DNA from: Pleomorphomonas oryzae DSM 16300
GTDB taxonomy: Bacteria; Pseudomonadota; Alphaproteobacteria; Rhizobiales; Pleomorphomonadaceae
Assembly (NCBI RefSeq): GCF_000422965.1
Contig: NZ_AUHB01000001.1
Span: forward strand, 124,001 to 188,000
DNA: 64,000 nucleotides
Direction: 5' to 3'
Shown: piece after piece, positions 46,657 through 58,526 of the stretch
Numbering within the stretch: position 1 is the stretch's first letter
Layout of the letters: every line of letters starts with the position of its first letter
Notes under the pieces: generated by a model
What the model saw: the letters and a program-made list of their open reading frames with translations, nothing else
Told to the model about the DNA's origin: nothing
Database searches by the model: none
Position numbers and translations under genes: made by a program

Positions 46657-48120
46657 ATGACCACCTACCTCGGCCTCGACATCGGCACATCGTCGGTGAA
46701 GGCTGTTCTCGTCGGCGACGGCGAGAAGATCATCGCCACGGCCTCGGCCTCGCTCGAAGTCACGCGGCCGCATGCCGGCTGGTCGGAGCAGGAGGGCGAC
46801 AGCTGGATCGCTGCCACGCAAAGCGCCATCGATCAGTTGAAGATCAGCCATCCGAAGGAGCTCTCGGTGGTGGCTGGCATCGGTCTTTCCGGCCAAATGC
46901 ACGGCGCGACGCTCCTGGATAAGGCCGACAAGCCGCTCCGCCCCGCCATTCTTTGGAACGATGTGCGCTCGGCTGCCGAATGCGGCGAGCTGGAAGCGCG
47001 CTGCCCTGAGCTGCGCGCCATTGCCGGCAACATCGCCATGCCCGGCTTCACTGCGCCCAAACTTGCCTGGGTGAAGAAGCACGAGCCGGAGATTTTCGCC
47101 AAGACCGCCAAGGTGTTGCTGCCGAAAGACTACGTCCGCCTCTGGCTGACCGGCGACTACGTGTCCGACATGTCGGACGCCGCCGGCACACTGTGGCTTG
47201 ACGTCGGCAAACGCGCCTGGTCGAAGGAGTTGCTGGCCGCCACCGATCTGACGCTCGATCACATGCCGCGCCTCGTCGAGGGCACCGAGTCCTCCGGTGC
47301 ACTGCGCGCCGAACTGGTGTCTCGCTGGTCCCTCGCCAAGGCGCCGGTGGTGGCCGGTGGCGGTGGCGACAACGCGGCGAGTGCCGTCGGTATGGGCGCC
47401 GTCAAACCGGGCGCCGCCTTCGCCTCGCTCGGCACCTCCGGCGTGCTGTTCGTCTCCAATGCTTCCTTCTCGCCCAATACCGAGGGCGCCGTGCACGCCT
47501 TCTGCCATGCCGTTCCCGGCACCTGGCACCAGATGGGCGTGATCCTGTCGGCCACCGACAGCCTGCAGTGGCTGTCGCACCTCCTGGAGACGCCGGCACC
47601 GGAGCTGACCAAGGGGCTCGATCCGAAGCCGGCCAAGCCGTCGCCGGTTACCTTCCTGCCCTATCTCTCGGGCGAGCGTACGCCGCACAACGATGCTGCC
47701 GCCCGAGGTGTGTTCGTCGGGCTGAGCCACACCTCCGGCCGCGCAGAGCTGACGCAGGCGGTCCTGGAAGGCGTCGCCTTCGCCTTCCGCGATTGCCTGC
47801 GCGTCCTCAACGACGCCGGCACCGACATTGACCGCGCCTTCGCGGTCGGTGGCGGCTCGCGCTCGGAAGCCTGGCTGCAGATCATGGCGGCGGTGCTCGA
47901 CCGGCCGCTCGACATCACCGCCGAGGGTGACTACGGCGGAGGCTTCGGCGCCGCCCGTCTGGGCCGCATCGCCGCCACCGGCGACGATCCCTTCGAGACG
48001 CTGACCCCGCCGCCGGTCGCCCGCACCGTCGAGCCGGACAAATCGCTCGTCGCTGCCTATGCCGACCGCTACGCCAAGTATCGCGCGCTCTATCCGGCCG
48101 TTCGCGACGCGCTCGCCTGA
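46657..48120 (+). CDS. xylB: Xylulokinase
   Basis: This 487-aa FGGY-family kinase phosphorylates D-xylulose to xylulose 5-phosphate for entry into the pentose phosphate pathway. Motifs include the N-terminal phosphate-binding [31 protein letters not shown] with the substrate-binding [12 protein letters not shown], and the C-terminal [18 protein letters not shown] strong ribosome site (GGGAGGAGACC) precedes the ATG. It lies between the LacI regulator and xylA, in the order regulator-kinase-isomerase. Confidence 0.95.
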   Translation: MTTYLGLDIGTSSVKAVLVGDGEKIIATASASLEVTRPHAGWSEQEGDSWIAATQSAIDQLKISHPKELSVVAGIGLSGQMHGATLLDKADKPLRPAILWNDVRSAAECGELEARCPELRAIAGNIAMPGFTAPKLAWVKKHEPEIFAKTAKVLLPKDYVRLWLTGDYVSDMSDAAGTLWLDVGKRAWSKELLAATDLTLDHMPRLVEGTESSGALRAELVSRWSLAKAPVVAGGGGDNAASAVGMGAVKPGAAFASLGTSGVLFVSNASFSPNTEGAVHAFCHAVPGTWHQMGVILSATDSLQWLSHLLETPAPELTKGLDPKPAKPSPVTFLPYLSGERTPHNDAAARGVFVGLSHTSGRAELTQAVLEGVAFAFRDCLRVLNDAGTDIDRAFAVGGGSRSEAWLQIMAAVLDRPLDITAEGDYGGGFGAARLGRIAATGDDPFETLTPPPVARTVEPDKSLVAAYADRYAKYRALYPAVRDALA

Positions 48121-48160
48121 CCTTTTCGCCTACAACAGAGTTCAAAAAAAGAGGAAAGAC

Positions 48161-49477
48161 ATGACCCATCCGTTCTGGGGCAACATCAAGCCCGTCAAGT
48201 ATGAGGGGCCGGAAAGCCGCAACCTGCTTGCCTTCCGTTACTACAACAAGGACCAGGTCGTTCTCGGCAAGCGCATGGAGGATCATCTGCGCTTTGCCGT
48301 CGCCTACTGGCATTCCTTCGCCTGGGGTGGCGGCGATCCGTTCGGCAACGGCACGTTCCTGCGTCCGTGGTTCAACGGTTCCGACGAGCTGGAGCTCGCC
48401 AAGGTCAAGGCCGACGTCGCCTTCGACCTGTTCCAGCTGCTGGGCGTGCCCTTCTACTGCTTCCACGACCGCGACGTGGCGCCGGAAGGCAAGACGCTCG
48501 CCGAGTCCAACAAGAATGTCCGCGCCATTGCCGACATCTTCGCCAGGAAGCAGGAAGAGACCGGCATCAACCTCCTGTGGGGTACGGCCAACCTGTTCTC
48601 CAACCGCCGCTTCATGGCCGGTGCCGCGTCCAACCCCGATCCGGACGTGTTCGCCTACTCGGCGGCGCAGGTGAAGAACGTCTTCGACATCACCAAGGAA
48701 CTCGGCGGTCAGAACTACGTGCTGTGGGGCGGCCGCGAGGGCTATGAGACCCTGCTCAACACCGACCTCAAGCAGGAGCAGGACCAGCTCGGCCGCTTCC
48801 TGACCATGGTCGTCGACTACAAGCACAAGATCGGCTTTAAGGGCGCCATCCTGATCGAGCCAAAGCCGAAGGAGCCGTCCAAGCACCAGTACGACTTCGA
48901 CGTTGCCACGGTGTATTCCTTCCTGAAGGCCTACGGGCTCGAGAAGGAAGTCAAGGTCAACATCGAGCAGAACCACGCCATCCTGGCCGGCCACACCTTC
49001 GAGCACGAGCTGGGGATGGCCGCTGCTCTCGGCATCTTCGGTTCGGTCGACCTCAACCGCGGTGACGACCGTCTCGGCTGGGACACCGACCAGTTCGGCA
49101 TGAACGTGCCCGAGCTGACGCTGGCCATGTTGGAGATCATCAAGGCGGGTGGCTTCACCACCGGCGGCCTCAACTTCGACGCCAAGGTTCGTCGCCAGTC
49201 AATCGATCCGGAAGATCTGGTCATCGCCCATGCCGCGTCGATGGACGCCGCTGCCAAGGCCCTGCTCAACGCCGCCGCCATCATCGAGGACGGCCGCCTC
49301 GCCAAGAACCTCGAAGCGCGCTACGCGGGCTGGAAGGGCGCCGAGGGCCAGGCCATTCTTGCCGGCAAGCGCTCGCTCGAAGACCTCGCGGATTACGTTG
49401 CCAAGAACAACATCAATCCGGAACCGAAGAGCGGCAAGCAGGAGCAGCTGGAAGCCATCGTCAATCAGTTCTGCTGA
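48161..49477 (+). CDS. xylA: Xylose isomerase
   Basis: This 438-aa metal-dependent enzyme converts D-xylose to D-xylulose. Family motifs are [12 protein letters not shown]-like [16 protein letters not shown] (catalytic His), [40 protein letters not shown] (metal ligands Glu/Lys), [18 protein letters not shown] and [17 protein letters not shown]. The ATG at 48161 is preceded by AGAGGAAAGAC, 40 bp after xylB. Length and order fit a typical class II isomerase. A terminator follows. Confidence 0.97.
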   Translation: MTHPFWGNIKPVKYEGPESRNLLAFRYYNKDQVVLGKRMEDHLRFAVAYWHSFAWGGGDPFGNGTFLRPWFNGSDELELAKVKADVAFDLFQLLGVPFYCFHDRDVAPEGKTLAESNKNVRAIADIFARKQEETGINLLWGTANLFSNRRFMAGAASNPDPDVFAYSAAQVKNVFDITKELGGQNYVLWGGREGYETLLNTDLKQEQDQLGRFLTMVVDYKHKIGFKGAILIEPKPKEPSKHQYDFDVATVYSFLKAYGLEKEVKVNIEQNHAILAGHTFEHELGMAAALGIFGSVDLNRGDDRLGWDTDQFGMNVPELTLAMLEIIKAGGFTTGGLNFDAKVRRQSIDPEDLVIAHAASMDAAAKALLNAAAIIEDGRLAKNLEARYAGWKGAEGQAILAGKRSLEDLADYVAKNNINPEPKSGKQEQLEAIVNQFC

Positions 49478-49502
49478 TCGACGGTCGACATAGAAAAGAG
49501 TG

Positions 49503-49530
49503 CGGCCGGGTTGTTAAACCCGGCCGTTCT
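49503..49530 (+). terminator. Terminator of the xyl operon
   Basis: CGGCCGGGTT / AACCCGGCCG stem with a short loop, followed by TTCTTA, 26 bp after the xylA stop. Confidence 0.85.
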
Positions 49531-49639
49531 TATCAGCACACATGACAGGTCATATTTTACCATATCAATCACTATTGGTTGCATATTCCCGCACGGCTCG
49601 CCTACTTCGTTTCAACTCAGGATATGAAACCGGTTGGAA

Positions 49640-51124
49640 ATGGCTATTTTCCGTGCAGTTCTGCGCTGTCTTTCGTTTCGCAGATTTGATCCGTATGATG
49701 TTCCGGCCAGTCCGTACGCGGTCTTGGTTGGCTTCTTTGCGCTTATCCTGACCAACCTTTTCGGCCAGTGGGTGATATCGCAAGCAAACTGGAGCTTTGA
49801 TGAGTATGGGCTCACCGCGCTCGTTGCGACCCACGCTCTCTACTTTATCCTCGCTTTGGTGTTATTTGTCGGCCCCAACTATCTCTCCATGATAGCAGTT
49901 TCGTCATGGGCATTCAGTGTCGTGCATGTTGTCTCCAACATAGTTCTTCTTATTTCTTTAGGCCTACTTGCATGGACCGAGCACCTGAACACAGGAACAT
50001 ATTGGCTCACGTTAATTTCAATAGCGCTAGTTTCGATGGTCTGGGGTCTAGCTGTCCCAATGATCGTCTTGCGATCTTATGACCCCTTCCACTGGCGCCG
50101 CCCCATACTCGCAACACTTGGCTTTCTTGCACTCGACCTTGCCTCTCCGTTCGTTATTCGGTTCGAGCCGGCTTTCTATTCCGATGTGTTTGCCATCGCA
50201 GCACCCCGAACCGTCTGGGCGCGGCTTGATGATTGGCTGTCTCCGGATAATGAAGGGACTAACCCAGACGTAGATCCAGCGATCGCGCAAGCGGCTGAGG
50301 AAGCCTGGTATCGTTCGGAGTGGGAGCAAGCGTCGGTCGTGAGCGACAGTCTTGCTCGAATCGCGCCGACCGACCCCAGCAAGCCGACCGTGTTTTCGAT
50401 CTCTGTCGGCGGCATGTCGGAAGCGGTCTTCGATCGGGAGAGCGGTTCAGCGGCTGCCATCATGGACAAGCTGTTTCACATCGGGCCACATGCCATTCGG
50501 CTGGTCAACGACCAAAACTCGATCAACACGCCTGTGGCAACGCTTCAAACACTTGCCCGATCAATCGATACAATCGGTACCCGGATGAATCCCGAGCGTG
50601 ATGCATTAGTCTTGTTCATCACGTCTCACGGTGGCACGACAGGCGTCTCCTTGAGCGGGCCACATGCACATCAAAGCACAATTCGTCCACTCGATCTGAG
50701 ATTCGCACTCGATCGGGCCGGTATCAAGAACCGTATCATCATTGTTTCGGCCTGCCACTCAGGCGTATTCGTTCCGTTATTTTCAGATGAGCGGTCTGCC
50801 GTGTTTACAGCGTCCTCAACTGAGAATGTCTCGTTCGGCTGCAACGACACCAACGACTGGACTTATTTTGGCAGTGCCTTTTTCCAACACGGTCTTCTTG
50901 AGAAGCGCAATTTGATAGGCGCATTCGTCAGAGCACGTGAGTTGGTGTGGGACTGGGAAACCAAATCCCAAACCCATTCCAACCCTCAGGCACATGTTGG
51001 CAGCGTCATTGCTGCCCAGTTTCCAGAGATATTAGGCGACCTCGCCGATCTGAAGCCGTTTGCTCCAGAGTCGAGGGAGAATGGTCAAGCGAACACTTCC
51101 CCAGCGGCTAGTGTCAGCAATTAG
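49640..51124 (+). CDS. Membrane-anchored C13-family (legumain/caspase-like) cysteine peptidase
   Basis: This 494-aa protein has four or five membrane helices in the first 180 residues (for example YAVLVGFFALILTNLFGQWV, LISIALVSMVWGLAVPMIVL), followed by a soluble C13 peptidase domain at about 245-460. The catalytic dyad is H330 in LFITSHGGTTG and C372 in IIVSACHSGVFVP. The flanking DALVLFI and FGCNDTNDWTYFGSAFF segments are also family-typical. The gene is roughly 50% GC, clearly lower than its neighbours, and stands alone, which suggests lateral acquisition. ATG at 49640 is preferred to TTG at 49634. Substrate and role are unknown. Confidence 0.88.
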   Translation: MAIFRAVLRCLSFRRFDPYDVPASPYAVLVGFFALILTNLFGQWVISQANWSFDEYGLTALVATHALYFILALVLFVGPNYLSMIAVSSWAFSVVHVVSNIVLLISLGLLAWTEHLNTGTYWLTLISIALVSMVWGLAVPMIVLRSYDPFHWRRPILATLGFLALDLASPFVIRFEPAFYSDVFAIAAPRTVWARLDDWLSPDNEGTNPDVDPAIAQAAEEAWYRSEWEQASVVSDSLARIAPTDPSKPTVFSISVGGMSEAVFDRESGSAAAIMDKLFHIGPHAIRLVNDQNSINTPVATLQTLARSIDTIGTRMNPERDALVLFITSHGGTTGVSLSGPHAHQSTIRPLDLRFALDRAGIKNRIIIVSACHSGVFVPLFSDERSAVFTASSTENVSFGCNDTNDWTYFGSAFFQHGLLEKRNLIGAFVRARELVWDWETKSQTHSNPQAHVGSVIAAQFPEILGDLADLKPFAPESRENGQANTSPAASVSN

Positions 51125-51162
51125 CCCACCGGCCTCGACGGCGGCCGCGACAAGGATTCTGT

Positions 51163-51756
51163 TCACCCCACCTGCGGCACCCAGATGATGCGCTGCAATG
51201 TAGCGCTGGCCAGCGTGGCATCGTCGGGCAAGCCGCCGGCCGAGATGTAGCCGGGTATGGCAAAGACGAAGGTGACATTGGGCGCGCCGCGCGCCGTGCA
51301 GATCGGCATGGCGAGCCAATTGCCCTGCCCTTCCCGGCAGGACGCGCGATCCATGTGCGTCTCGCGGAATGTCATGCCGATGCGTTCGCCATTGGGGCCG
51401 GAGAGGTTCTCCGACACGCCGTGAACGGCGCCGATCCGCCCGCCCTGCCCCGGCAGCACCTGCAACACTTGTAGCCCATCCCGAAACAGAGCCAGTGCGG
51501 CGACGCTCTCGCTCTGCTCGGTCGCCATGGTCACCGGCGAGACGACATAGCCGGGCTCCAACGACTCGATGGCCTTCTTCGAAAAGGCAGTGTCTGGCGG
51601 CAGCCCCGGCACACCGGCGGTCGTGATGTGGAGAGTGGAAGCGGCGCGCGGCGGCGGCGGCGTGAAGTCCGAGTCGGAGCTGAGGAGGGAGCAGCCCGCA
51701 AGGGCCGCCGACATCAGAACGCCGGACAGGCGCAGGAGGTCACGAATGTGAATCAT
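51163..51756 (-). CDS. Putative lipoprotein, DUF1131/YfeY-like
   Basis: This 197-aa protein has a lipoprotein signal (LSGVLMSAALAGC). A mature domain follows with PGLPPDTAFSKKAIESLEPGYVV and HGVSENLSGPNGERIGMTFRE, resembling the DUF1131 group (RpoE-regulated lipoprotein YfeY in enterics). The match is by pattern only. The start at MIHIRDLLR is preferred over an ATG five codons upstream. It is convergent with the C13 peptidase gene and probably sits in the outer membrane. Confidence 0.68.
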   Translation of the reverse strand: MIHIRDLLRLSGVLMSAALAGCSLLSSDSDFTPPPPRAASTLHITTAGVPGLPPDTAFSKKAIESLEPGYVVSPVTMATEQSESVAALALFRDGLQVLQVLPGQGGRIGAVHGVSENLSGPNGERIGMTFRETHMDRASCREGQGNWLAMPICTARGAPNVTFVFAIPGYISAGGLPDDATLASATLQRIIWVPQVG

Positions 51757-52009
51757 GCCCCTCGATAGCACAGGCGCCTCACCGAATGAAGCGATGGGCC
51801 AGTTGGAGGGCGTCCAATCGGGATCGCCCTTTCCTGCAACCCTCCCAAGCGCCTGCCGCGGCCTTTTTCATGTGGACCCCGTCGGGTCGTCTTCCTAGAG
51901 TTCGAGGCATGCATTGGACGGCCTTGCACGAAACCAGAGACGCCACAGAAGATGGCGATTTCGGCCGTCGTCCATCCCGCATGGAGACTTGTGAAGCAGG
52001 GATATTCAC

Positions 52010-53257
52010 ATGAGAATTGCAGTTCTCGGCGCCGGCGTTGTCGGCACCACCACCGCCTATTATCTTGCCAAGGCTGGCCACGAGGTCACCGTCTACGATC
52101 GCCAGTCCGGTCCGGCGCTTGAAACCAGCTTTGCCAATGCCGGCGAAATTTCGCCCGGCTACTCCACGCCCTGGGCCGCGCCGGGTATTCCGCTCAAGGC
52201 GCTGAAATGGCTGTTCATGCAGCACGCGCCGCTCATTCTTCGGCCGACGCTGGATCGCTACGCGCTGCCCTGGATGCTGTCGCTGCTCGCCAACTGCACA
52301 TCGGCCGCCTACGTGCGCAACAAGGGTCGCATGCTGCGCATTGCCGGCTATTCGCGCGAATGTCTGATCGCCCTGCGCGAGGAGACCGGCATCGCCTATG
52401 ATCATCGCTCGCAGGGTACGGTGCAGCTGTTCCGAACCCAGAAACAGCTCGACCACGCGGATCGGGATACCGAGGTGCTCGCCAGCGATGGTGTGCCGTT
52501 CGAACTGCTCGATCGCGACGGCGTCGCCCGTGCCGAACCGGCGCTCGCCGCCGTCAAAGACAGTTTCGTTGGTGGACTGCGCCTGCCGCTCGACGAGACG
52601 GGGGATTGCTATCTCTTCACCAACGCGCTGGCGAAGATTGCGGAGGGGCTGGGCGTTCGGTTTCGCTATGACGTCTCGATTTCGCGGATTGAGACGGGCA
52701 GCGGCACGGTGAGTGGTGTCGTCACTTCCGAAGGCAAGATCACAGCCGACCACTATGTGCTGGCGCTCGGCTCCTGGTCGCCTGTGCTTGGCCGGGCGAT
52801 CGGTCTGCGGCTTCCGGTCTATCCGGTCAAGGGCTACTCGCTGACCGCCCCCATCACCAACGAGACACGCGCGCCGGTCTCCACCGTGCTCGACGAAACC
52901 TACAAGGTGGCGCTCACACGGCTAGGCGACCGCCTGCGTGTCGGCGGCATGGCGGAAATCAGCGGCTATAACAATGATCTGCCGCCTAGACAGCGCGATA
53001 CGCTGGAATATGTCGCCGATAGTCTGTTCCCCTGTGGCGATCTCAAGGCGGCCAGCTACTGGTCGGGCCTCAGGCCGATGACGCCGGACGGCACGCCGAT
53101 CATCGGCGCCACGCGCTATGGCAATCTCTCGCTCAACACCGGCCATGGCACGCTCGGCTGGACGATGGCCTGCGGCTCGGCCCGGGCGCTCTCCGATCTG
53201 ATTTCCGGTCGCAAGCCAGACATCGACACGACCGACCTGTCGATCGCCCGTTATTGA
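52010..53257 (+). CDS. dadA: D-amino acid dehydrogenase, small subunit
   Basis: This 415-aa FAD enzyme oxidises D-amino acids (typically D-alanine) to 2-oxo acids at the membrane. The N-terminal dinucleotide fold is [20 protein letters not shown], followed by the family's [22 protein letters not shown]. The C-terminal flavin contacts lie in [19 protein letters not shown] and [19 protein letters not shown]. No alanine racemase or Lrp gene lies beside it. The upstream 238 bp has no gene and holds the promoter. Confidence 0.95.
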   Translation: MRIAVLGAGVVGTTTAYYLAKAGHEVTVYDRQSGPALETSFANAGEISPGYSTPWAAPGIPLKALKWLFMQHAPLILRPTLDRYALPWMLSLLANCTSAAYVRNKGRMLRIAGYSRECLIALREETGIAYDHRSQGTVQLFRTQKQLDHADRDTEVLASDGVPFELLDRDGVARAEPALAAVKDSFVGGLRLPLDETGDCYLFTNALAKIAEGLGVRFRYDVSISRIETGSGTVSGVVTSEGKITADHYVLALGSWSPVLGRAIGLRLPVYPVKGYSLTAPITNETRAPVSTVLDETYKVALTRLGDRLRVGGMAEISGYNNDLPPRQRDTLEYVADSLFPCGDLKAASYWSGLRPMTPDGTPIIGATRYGNLSLNTGHGTLGWTMACGSARALSDLISGRKPDIDTTDLSIARY

Positions 53258-53359
53258 GCTGCCAAGCGATTGCCAACACGATCAGAAGTACTCCCCATGC
53301 CCATCGGAGAGATTGAAGGCGCCCCAACGATTGGCTAGCACTGAAACCGAGGCGTCCAG

Positions 53360-53550
53360 AATCTCGGGGGGAATCACATGTTACTGGCCTGCGGCGATGC
53401 GCTGATCGATTTCGTGCCTGTGAAGGCGGCCGACGGCCGGGACGCCTACGTGCCGGCCGTCGGCGGCTCCTGCCTCAACATCGCCGTCGCCATGTCGCGC
53501 CTCGGCGCCCTCACCGGCTTTGTCGGCGGCCTCTCCAACGACATGTTCGG
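53360..53550 (+). repeat. Direct repeat, copy 1 (5' part of PfkB kinase gene)
   Basis: These 191 bases, from 18 bp upstream of the kinase ATG into its coding region, recur at 63810-64000 with six mismatches and no gaps. Identity begins abruptly at the ribosome-binding site. The true extent of the repeat on the right is unknown because the window ends inside the second copy. Confidence 0.95.
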
Positions 53551-54301
53551 CACCATGATCGCCGAGCACATGACCGCCTCCGGCGTATCGCTGCGCTACG
53601 CTCGCCACTCCGATGACGAGACCACGCTGGCCTTCGTCCGCTTCGTGAACAACGAACCGCACTACGCCTTCTACGACGAGACCACCGCCGCACGCCTGTG
53701 GACCTATCGTCCCGACAGCATTCCCTTCCCGGCCATCGAAGCGCTGCACGTCGGCTCCACCACGCTGATCAACGAGCCGGTGGCCTCGCAGTATCTCGCC
53801 CTGTTCAAGGCGGCCAAGGGCAAGACGACGCTGTCCTTCGATCCCAACTGTCGGCCGACGCTGACCCGCGACAAGGCCGCCTATACGGCGCGCATGGCCG
53901 AGTTCGCCAAGACCGCCGATATCGTCCGCATGTCCGACATGGATTTCGACTTCCTGTTCGGCGGCAGTGATTTCGAGGGCAAGGCCAAGGACATCCTGGC
54001 CGGCGGAGCGGCCTTGTTCATCGTCACGCGTGGCGGCGACGGCGTCATTGCCTGGCACCCGACGGCCGGCCGGGTCGAGGTTGCCGCGCCCGCCGTCAAA
54101 GTGGTCGACACCATCGGTGCTGGCGACACGTTCCAGGGCTCGTTCCTGGTGGCGCTCAAGGAAGCCGGACGAATTGCACGGCCGGCGCTGGAAGCCATCA
54201 GCCGCGACGAACTCACCGCCGCCCTCGCCTTCGGCACCCGTTGCGCTGCCATCACCTGCTCGCGGGCCGGCGCCAACCCGCCGTGGCGGAAGGAAATCTA
54301 G
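53378..54301 (+). CDS. PfkB-family sugar kinase (fructokinase-like), copy 1
   Basis: This 307-aa ribokinase-fold enzyme phosphorylates a sugar or sugar derivative. Motifs are the first PfkB signature GGSCLNIAVAMSRLG and the second DTIGAGDTFQGSF with catalytic base D250. It is convergent with the LacI regulator (17 bp between stops) and presumably acts on sugars brought in by the neighbouring ABC systems. An almost identical gene begins at 63828. Fructokinase is the closest general description; the substrate is not established. Confidence 0.92.
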   Translation: MLLACGDALIDFVPVKAADGRDAYVPAVGGSCLNIAVAMSRLGALTGFVGGLSNDMFGTMIAEHMTASGVSLRYARHSDDETTLAFVRFVNNEPHYAFYDETTAARLWTYRPDSIPFPAIEALHVGSTTLINEPVASQYLALFKAAKGKTTLSFDPNCRPTLTRDKAAYTARMAEFAKTADIVRMSDMDFDFLFGGSDFEGKAKDILAGGAALFIVTRGGDGVIAWHPTAGRVEVAAPAVKVVDTIGAGDTFQGSFLVALKEAGRIARPALEAISRDELTAALAFGTRCAAITCSRAGANPPWRKEI

Positions 54302-54318
54302 GCGAGGCTTGGCGAGAC

Positions 54319-55338
54319 TTAGGTGGCCGAGGGATTGCATCCGCAGGATTGACGGATCACCAGCGTCGGCTTCAGGCGGACGGTCTGCGGCTTCAGCAGA
54401 TCGCCATTCTGGTCGGCGGCAATGCGGCGAACCAGAAGTTCGGCCGCCTTGCGGCCGATTTCCTCGACCGGTTGGGCGATGACGGTGAGGCGCGGCTCGA
54501 AGCAGTCGGCCCATTCGAAATCGTCGAAGCCAACAAGCGCGATATCTTCAGGTACGCGCATACCGATGGCGCGGATCGCCCGCATGACACCGATCATCGA
54601 CATGTTGTTGCCGACGGCGAGCGCCGACGGCCGGTCCGGTCGCGACAAGAGTTCAGTGGCCGCCGCCGCCGCGCCAACGATGCTGTCGCCGGCGCGGATC
54701 AGGGTCTCGTCGAAGGAGAGGCCGCGTTCGGAGATCGCCGCGCGGAACCCTTCCGTGCGCTCGATGGCCGTGGCAAAGCCCGGCTGGCCGGAGATGAAGC
54801 CGATGCGCTGGTGACCGTGGTCGGCGAGATGGCCGACCACCATGCCCATGGCATGCTTGTTCTGGATGCCGACACGATCGAACTTCGACGACGTCAGCCG
54901 GTCGACCAGTACGCAGGGAATCTTGTTGGTCTCGATGTAATTCAGCGTCTCGCTGTCGCCGGTCTCAGATGGGGCCAGGATGATGCCGTCGACGCGCCGG
55001 AGGTGCTGCGCCTTGACGACGCGCAGCTCATGCTCGGGATTGTCGTGGGTGTCTGAGAGGAACACCATCAGTCCGAGGCGCGTGCATTCGCGCTCTATGG
55101 CGCCGATGATATCGCCGAAATAGGGGTTGGATATGGTGGAAACGGCGATACCGACGCTATTGGTCGTCGAGACGGCCAGGGCGCGGGCGATGCCGTTGGG
55201 CGTGTAGCCGACGGCGGCGATCGCCTCCTGTACGCGCCGCGCCGTTTCGGCGCTGACCTTCCGCGTGCCATTGACGACATGCGATACCGTCGAGGTCGAA
55301 ACCGCGGCATGGCGCGCGACGTCGAAAATGGTAGCCAC
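54319..55338 (-). CDS. LacI-family transcriptional regulator
   Basis: This 339-aa regulator has a LacI helix-turn-helix (TIFDVARHAAVSTSTVSHVV, then NGTRKVSAETARRVQEA) and a sugar-binding sensor domain (GIAVSTISNPYFGDIIGAIE, FDDFEWADCFEPRLTVIAQP). GTG at 55338 is the likely start because GAGAGG lies 8 bases upstream; TTG at 55344 is too close to it. It is the last gene on the minus strand of the second importer operon, 154 bp after the mutarotase gene, and probably represses one or both importer operons. Confidence 0.9.
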   Translation of the reverse strand: MATIFDVARHAAVSTSTVSHVVNGTRKVSAETARRVQEAIAAVGYTPNGIARALAVSTTNSVGIAVSTISNPYFGDIIGAIERECTRLGLMVFLSDTHDNPEHELRVVKAQHLRRVDGIILAPSETGDSETLNYIETNKIPCVLVDRLTSSKFDRVGIQNKHAMGMVVGHLADHGHQRIGFISGQPGFATAIERTEGFRAAISERGLSFDETLIRAGDSIVGAAAAATELLSRPDRPSALAVGNNMSMIGVMRAIRAIGMRVPEDIALVGFDDFEWADCFEPRLTVIAQPVEEIGRKAAELLVRRIAADQNGDLLKPQTVRLKPTLVIRQSCGCNPSAT

Positions 55339-55492
55339 CGTCAAACCTCTCTTTCACCCGGCACAGGAACCGGCGCGGCAACGATTCCTCCGCCGCCACA
55401 TGGGCCGATCTTCGCCCATGCGCTTTGTCGCCTCAAGGGCTTATACCGGACAACACCACGCTGTCCGCCCTTGATGAGGAGTTGGCCGGCGT

Positions 55493-55917
55493 TCAAACCG
55501 GCGTCACACCTTTTTTCAGGAGGATGTTGCCGTATTTGCGCGTTTCTCCCGTGGCGATGATGGCGAAGGCCTGGCGCGCGCGTTCGTAGAAGGCGAAGCG
55601 TTCCATGAAGACGATCGGGGCCGCCGTCGGCGCGTGGCGGGCAATGGCTGCGCGGCAATCGGCAAGCAGGTCGGGGTCCATGCTGTCGCCGGGCACCGGA
55701 TCGACCATGACCAGGGGATCGGCAACATAGGTGTCGATTTCAAGGAGCGGCAGGATGCCGTCGAGCAGCGCCGTCACACCGATGCCGGCGGCACTCAGCA
55801 CCGTGGCATTCGACGAGAAGGACGGGAAATGCGCATCGGCCAGCACGATCTCATCGCCGTGCCCCATGCGGTCGAGAACCGACAGAAGCGGTCCGTTGAC
55901 CACCGGGGAAATACCTT

Positions 55918-55924
<7 letters not shown>
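55493..55924 (-). CDS. RbsD/FucU-family sugar mutarotase (FucU type)
   Basis: This 143-aa enzyme catalyses interconversion of sugar anomers. The opening MLKGISPVVNGPLLSVLDRM and GHGDEIVLADAHFP (catalytic H22, D30) follow the FucU pattern more than RbsD, and the end KYGNILLKKGV is family-typical. GAGAGGACAATC precedes the ATG. Its start overlaps the ATPase stop by 7 bp, so it belongs to the second importer operon. It may therefore convert an incoming fucose- or ribose-like sugar for metabolism. Confidence 0.9.
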
Positions 55925-57447
<1,523 letters not shown>

Positions 57448-57504
57448 GGCATTTTCCATCCGGAGAATTGGGGCGGCGACGGCTGGGTCGCCGCCCATCG
57501 GGAG

Positions 57505-58443
57505 TTACTTCAGGAACGTGTCGACGTTGGCCGAGGTGACGAGGTCGACGCCGGTGTCGACCACTACCGGCACGGCCGCCTTCTCGGAGAGCTTCTTCAG
57601 GATATCCATCGACTCAGTGCCCATGGCGTAGGGGCGCTGGCCGATCAGAGCCGTGGCATAGCCGTCTTTCAGAAGCTTCAGCTGCGAGGTGACGGTGTCG
57701 TAAGAGACGATGACCAGCTTGCCCGCCTTGATGTCGTCATGCCGGCTGGCAAGCGCCCGCGAGAAGGCTTCATAGGCATACATCGGCCAGCCGCCGGAGA
57801 TGAAGATGCCCTTGAGGTCGGGGTTCTTCACCAGGAGGTCCTGGATGATCTGGATGGCCCGGTTGGAGTCGTCGTCACAGGGGAAGGGTGAACCCGACAC
57901 CTCGGTGAAGGCCGGCGTCAGGGCCGACTTGAAGCCGGCGATACGGTCGTTGAGGTTGGCGGCGGCGAGGCCACCGGTGATGATGGCATACTTGCCACCC
58001 TCGGGCAGCGCGCCGACGAAGGCCTTGCCGCCTTCTGCACCACCCTGGACGTTGTTGGTGCCGACGAACAGCGCCCGCTCGGATTTCGGCGCGTCGCTGT
58101 CGAAGGTGATGACCGGAATGCCCTTGGCCTTGGCAGCGGCAATCACCGGGGCGATCGAGGCGGCGTTGTTGGGGGCGATGGCCAGCCCGTCGACGCCCTT
58201 GGTGATCAAGTCGCGGATGACGCGGGCCTGTTCGGCCTCGTCGGCCTGCGGCGAGCCGGTGAACAGGCACTCGACGCCGAGCTTCTTGGCCGCGTCCTCA
58301 CAGCCCTTCTCGACTTCGGCGTAGAAGGGATGGCCGATCAGCTTGGGAACCATGGCGAAGGTCTTGCCGGCGGCATTGGCCGCGCCGGCGAAGGATAGGC
58401 TGACGGCGAGAACCGCGGCCGTCGAAAGCAGAAGCTTCTTCAT
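57505..58443 (-). CDS. Sugar ABC transporter periplasmic substrate-binding protein
   Basis: This 312-aa exported protein has a clear signal peptide (LLLSTAAVLAVSLSFAGAANA) and a type I sugar-binding fold (FAMVPKLIGHPFYAEVEKGC, VDGLAIAPNNAASIAPVIAA, IPVITFDSDAPKSERALFVG). GGAGGAAATGAC precedes the ATG at 58443; a longer frame upstream overlaps the permease end and is not likely used. It captures an unidentified sugar for the permease just upstream. Two acidic residues and Cys in FPCDDDSNRA are a local oddity. Confidence 0.93.
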   Translation of the reverse strand: MKKLLLSTAAVLAVSLSFAGAANAAGKTFAMVPKLIGHPFYAEVEKGCEDAAKKLGVECLFTGSPQADEAEQARVIRDLITKGVDGLAIAPNNAASIAPVIAAAKAKGIPVITFDSDAPKSERALFVGTNNVQGGAEGGKAFVGALPEGGKYAIITGGLAAANLNDRIAGFKSALTPAFTEVSGSPFPCDDDSNRAIQIIQDLLVKNPDLKGIFISGGWPMYAYEAFSRALASRHDDIKAGKLVIVSYDTVTSQLKLLKDGYATALIGQRPYAMGTESMDILKKLSEKAAVPVVVDTGVDLVTSANVDTFLK

Positions 58444-58526
58444 GTCATTTCCTCCTTGTTGTCTGCCCCGACACCTGCCGGGCAGTTTGTCCGAGCGGGA
58501 CGCCCCACGACGGGCCGCTCTCTCCC

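Noticed and set aside
46561-49006. Minus-strand frames opposite xylB and xylA
   Set aside because: Shadows of highly conserved sugar enzymes, without ribosome sites or motifs.
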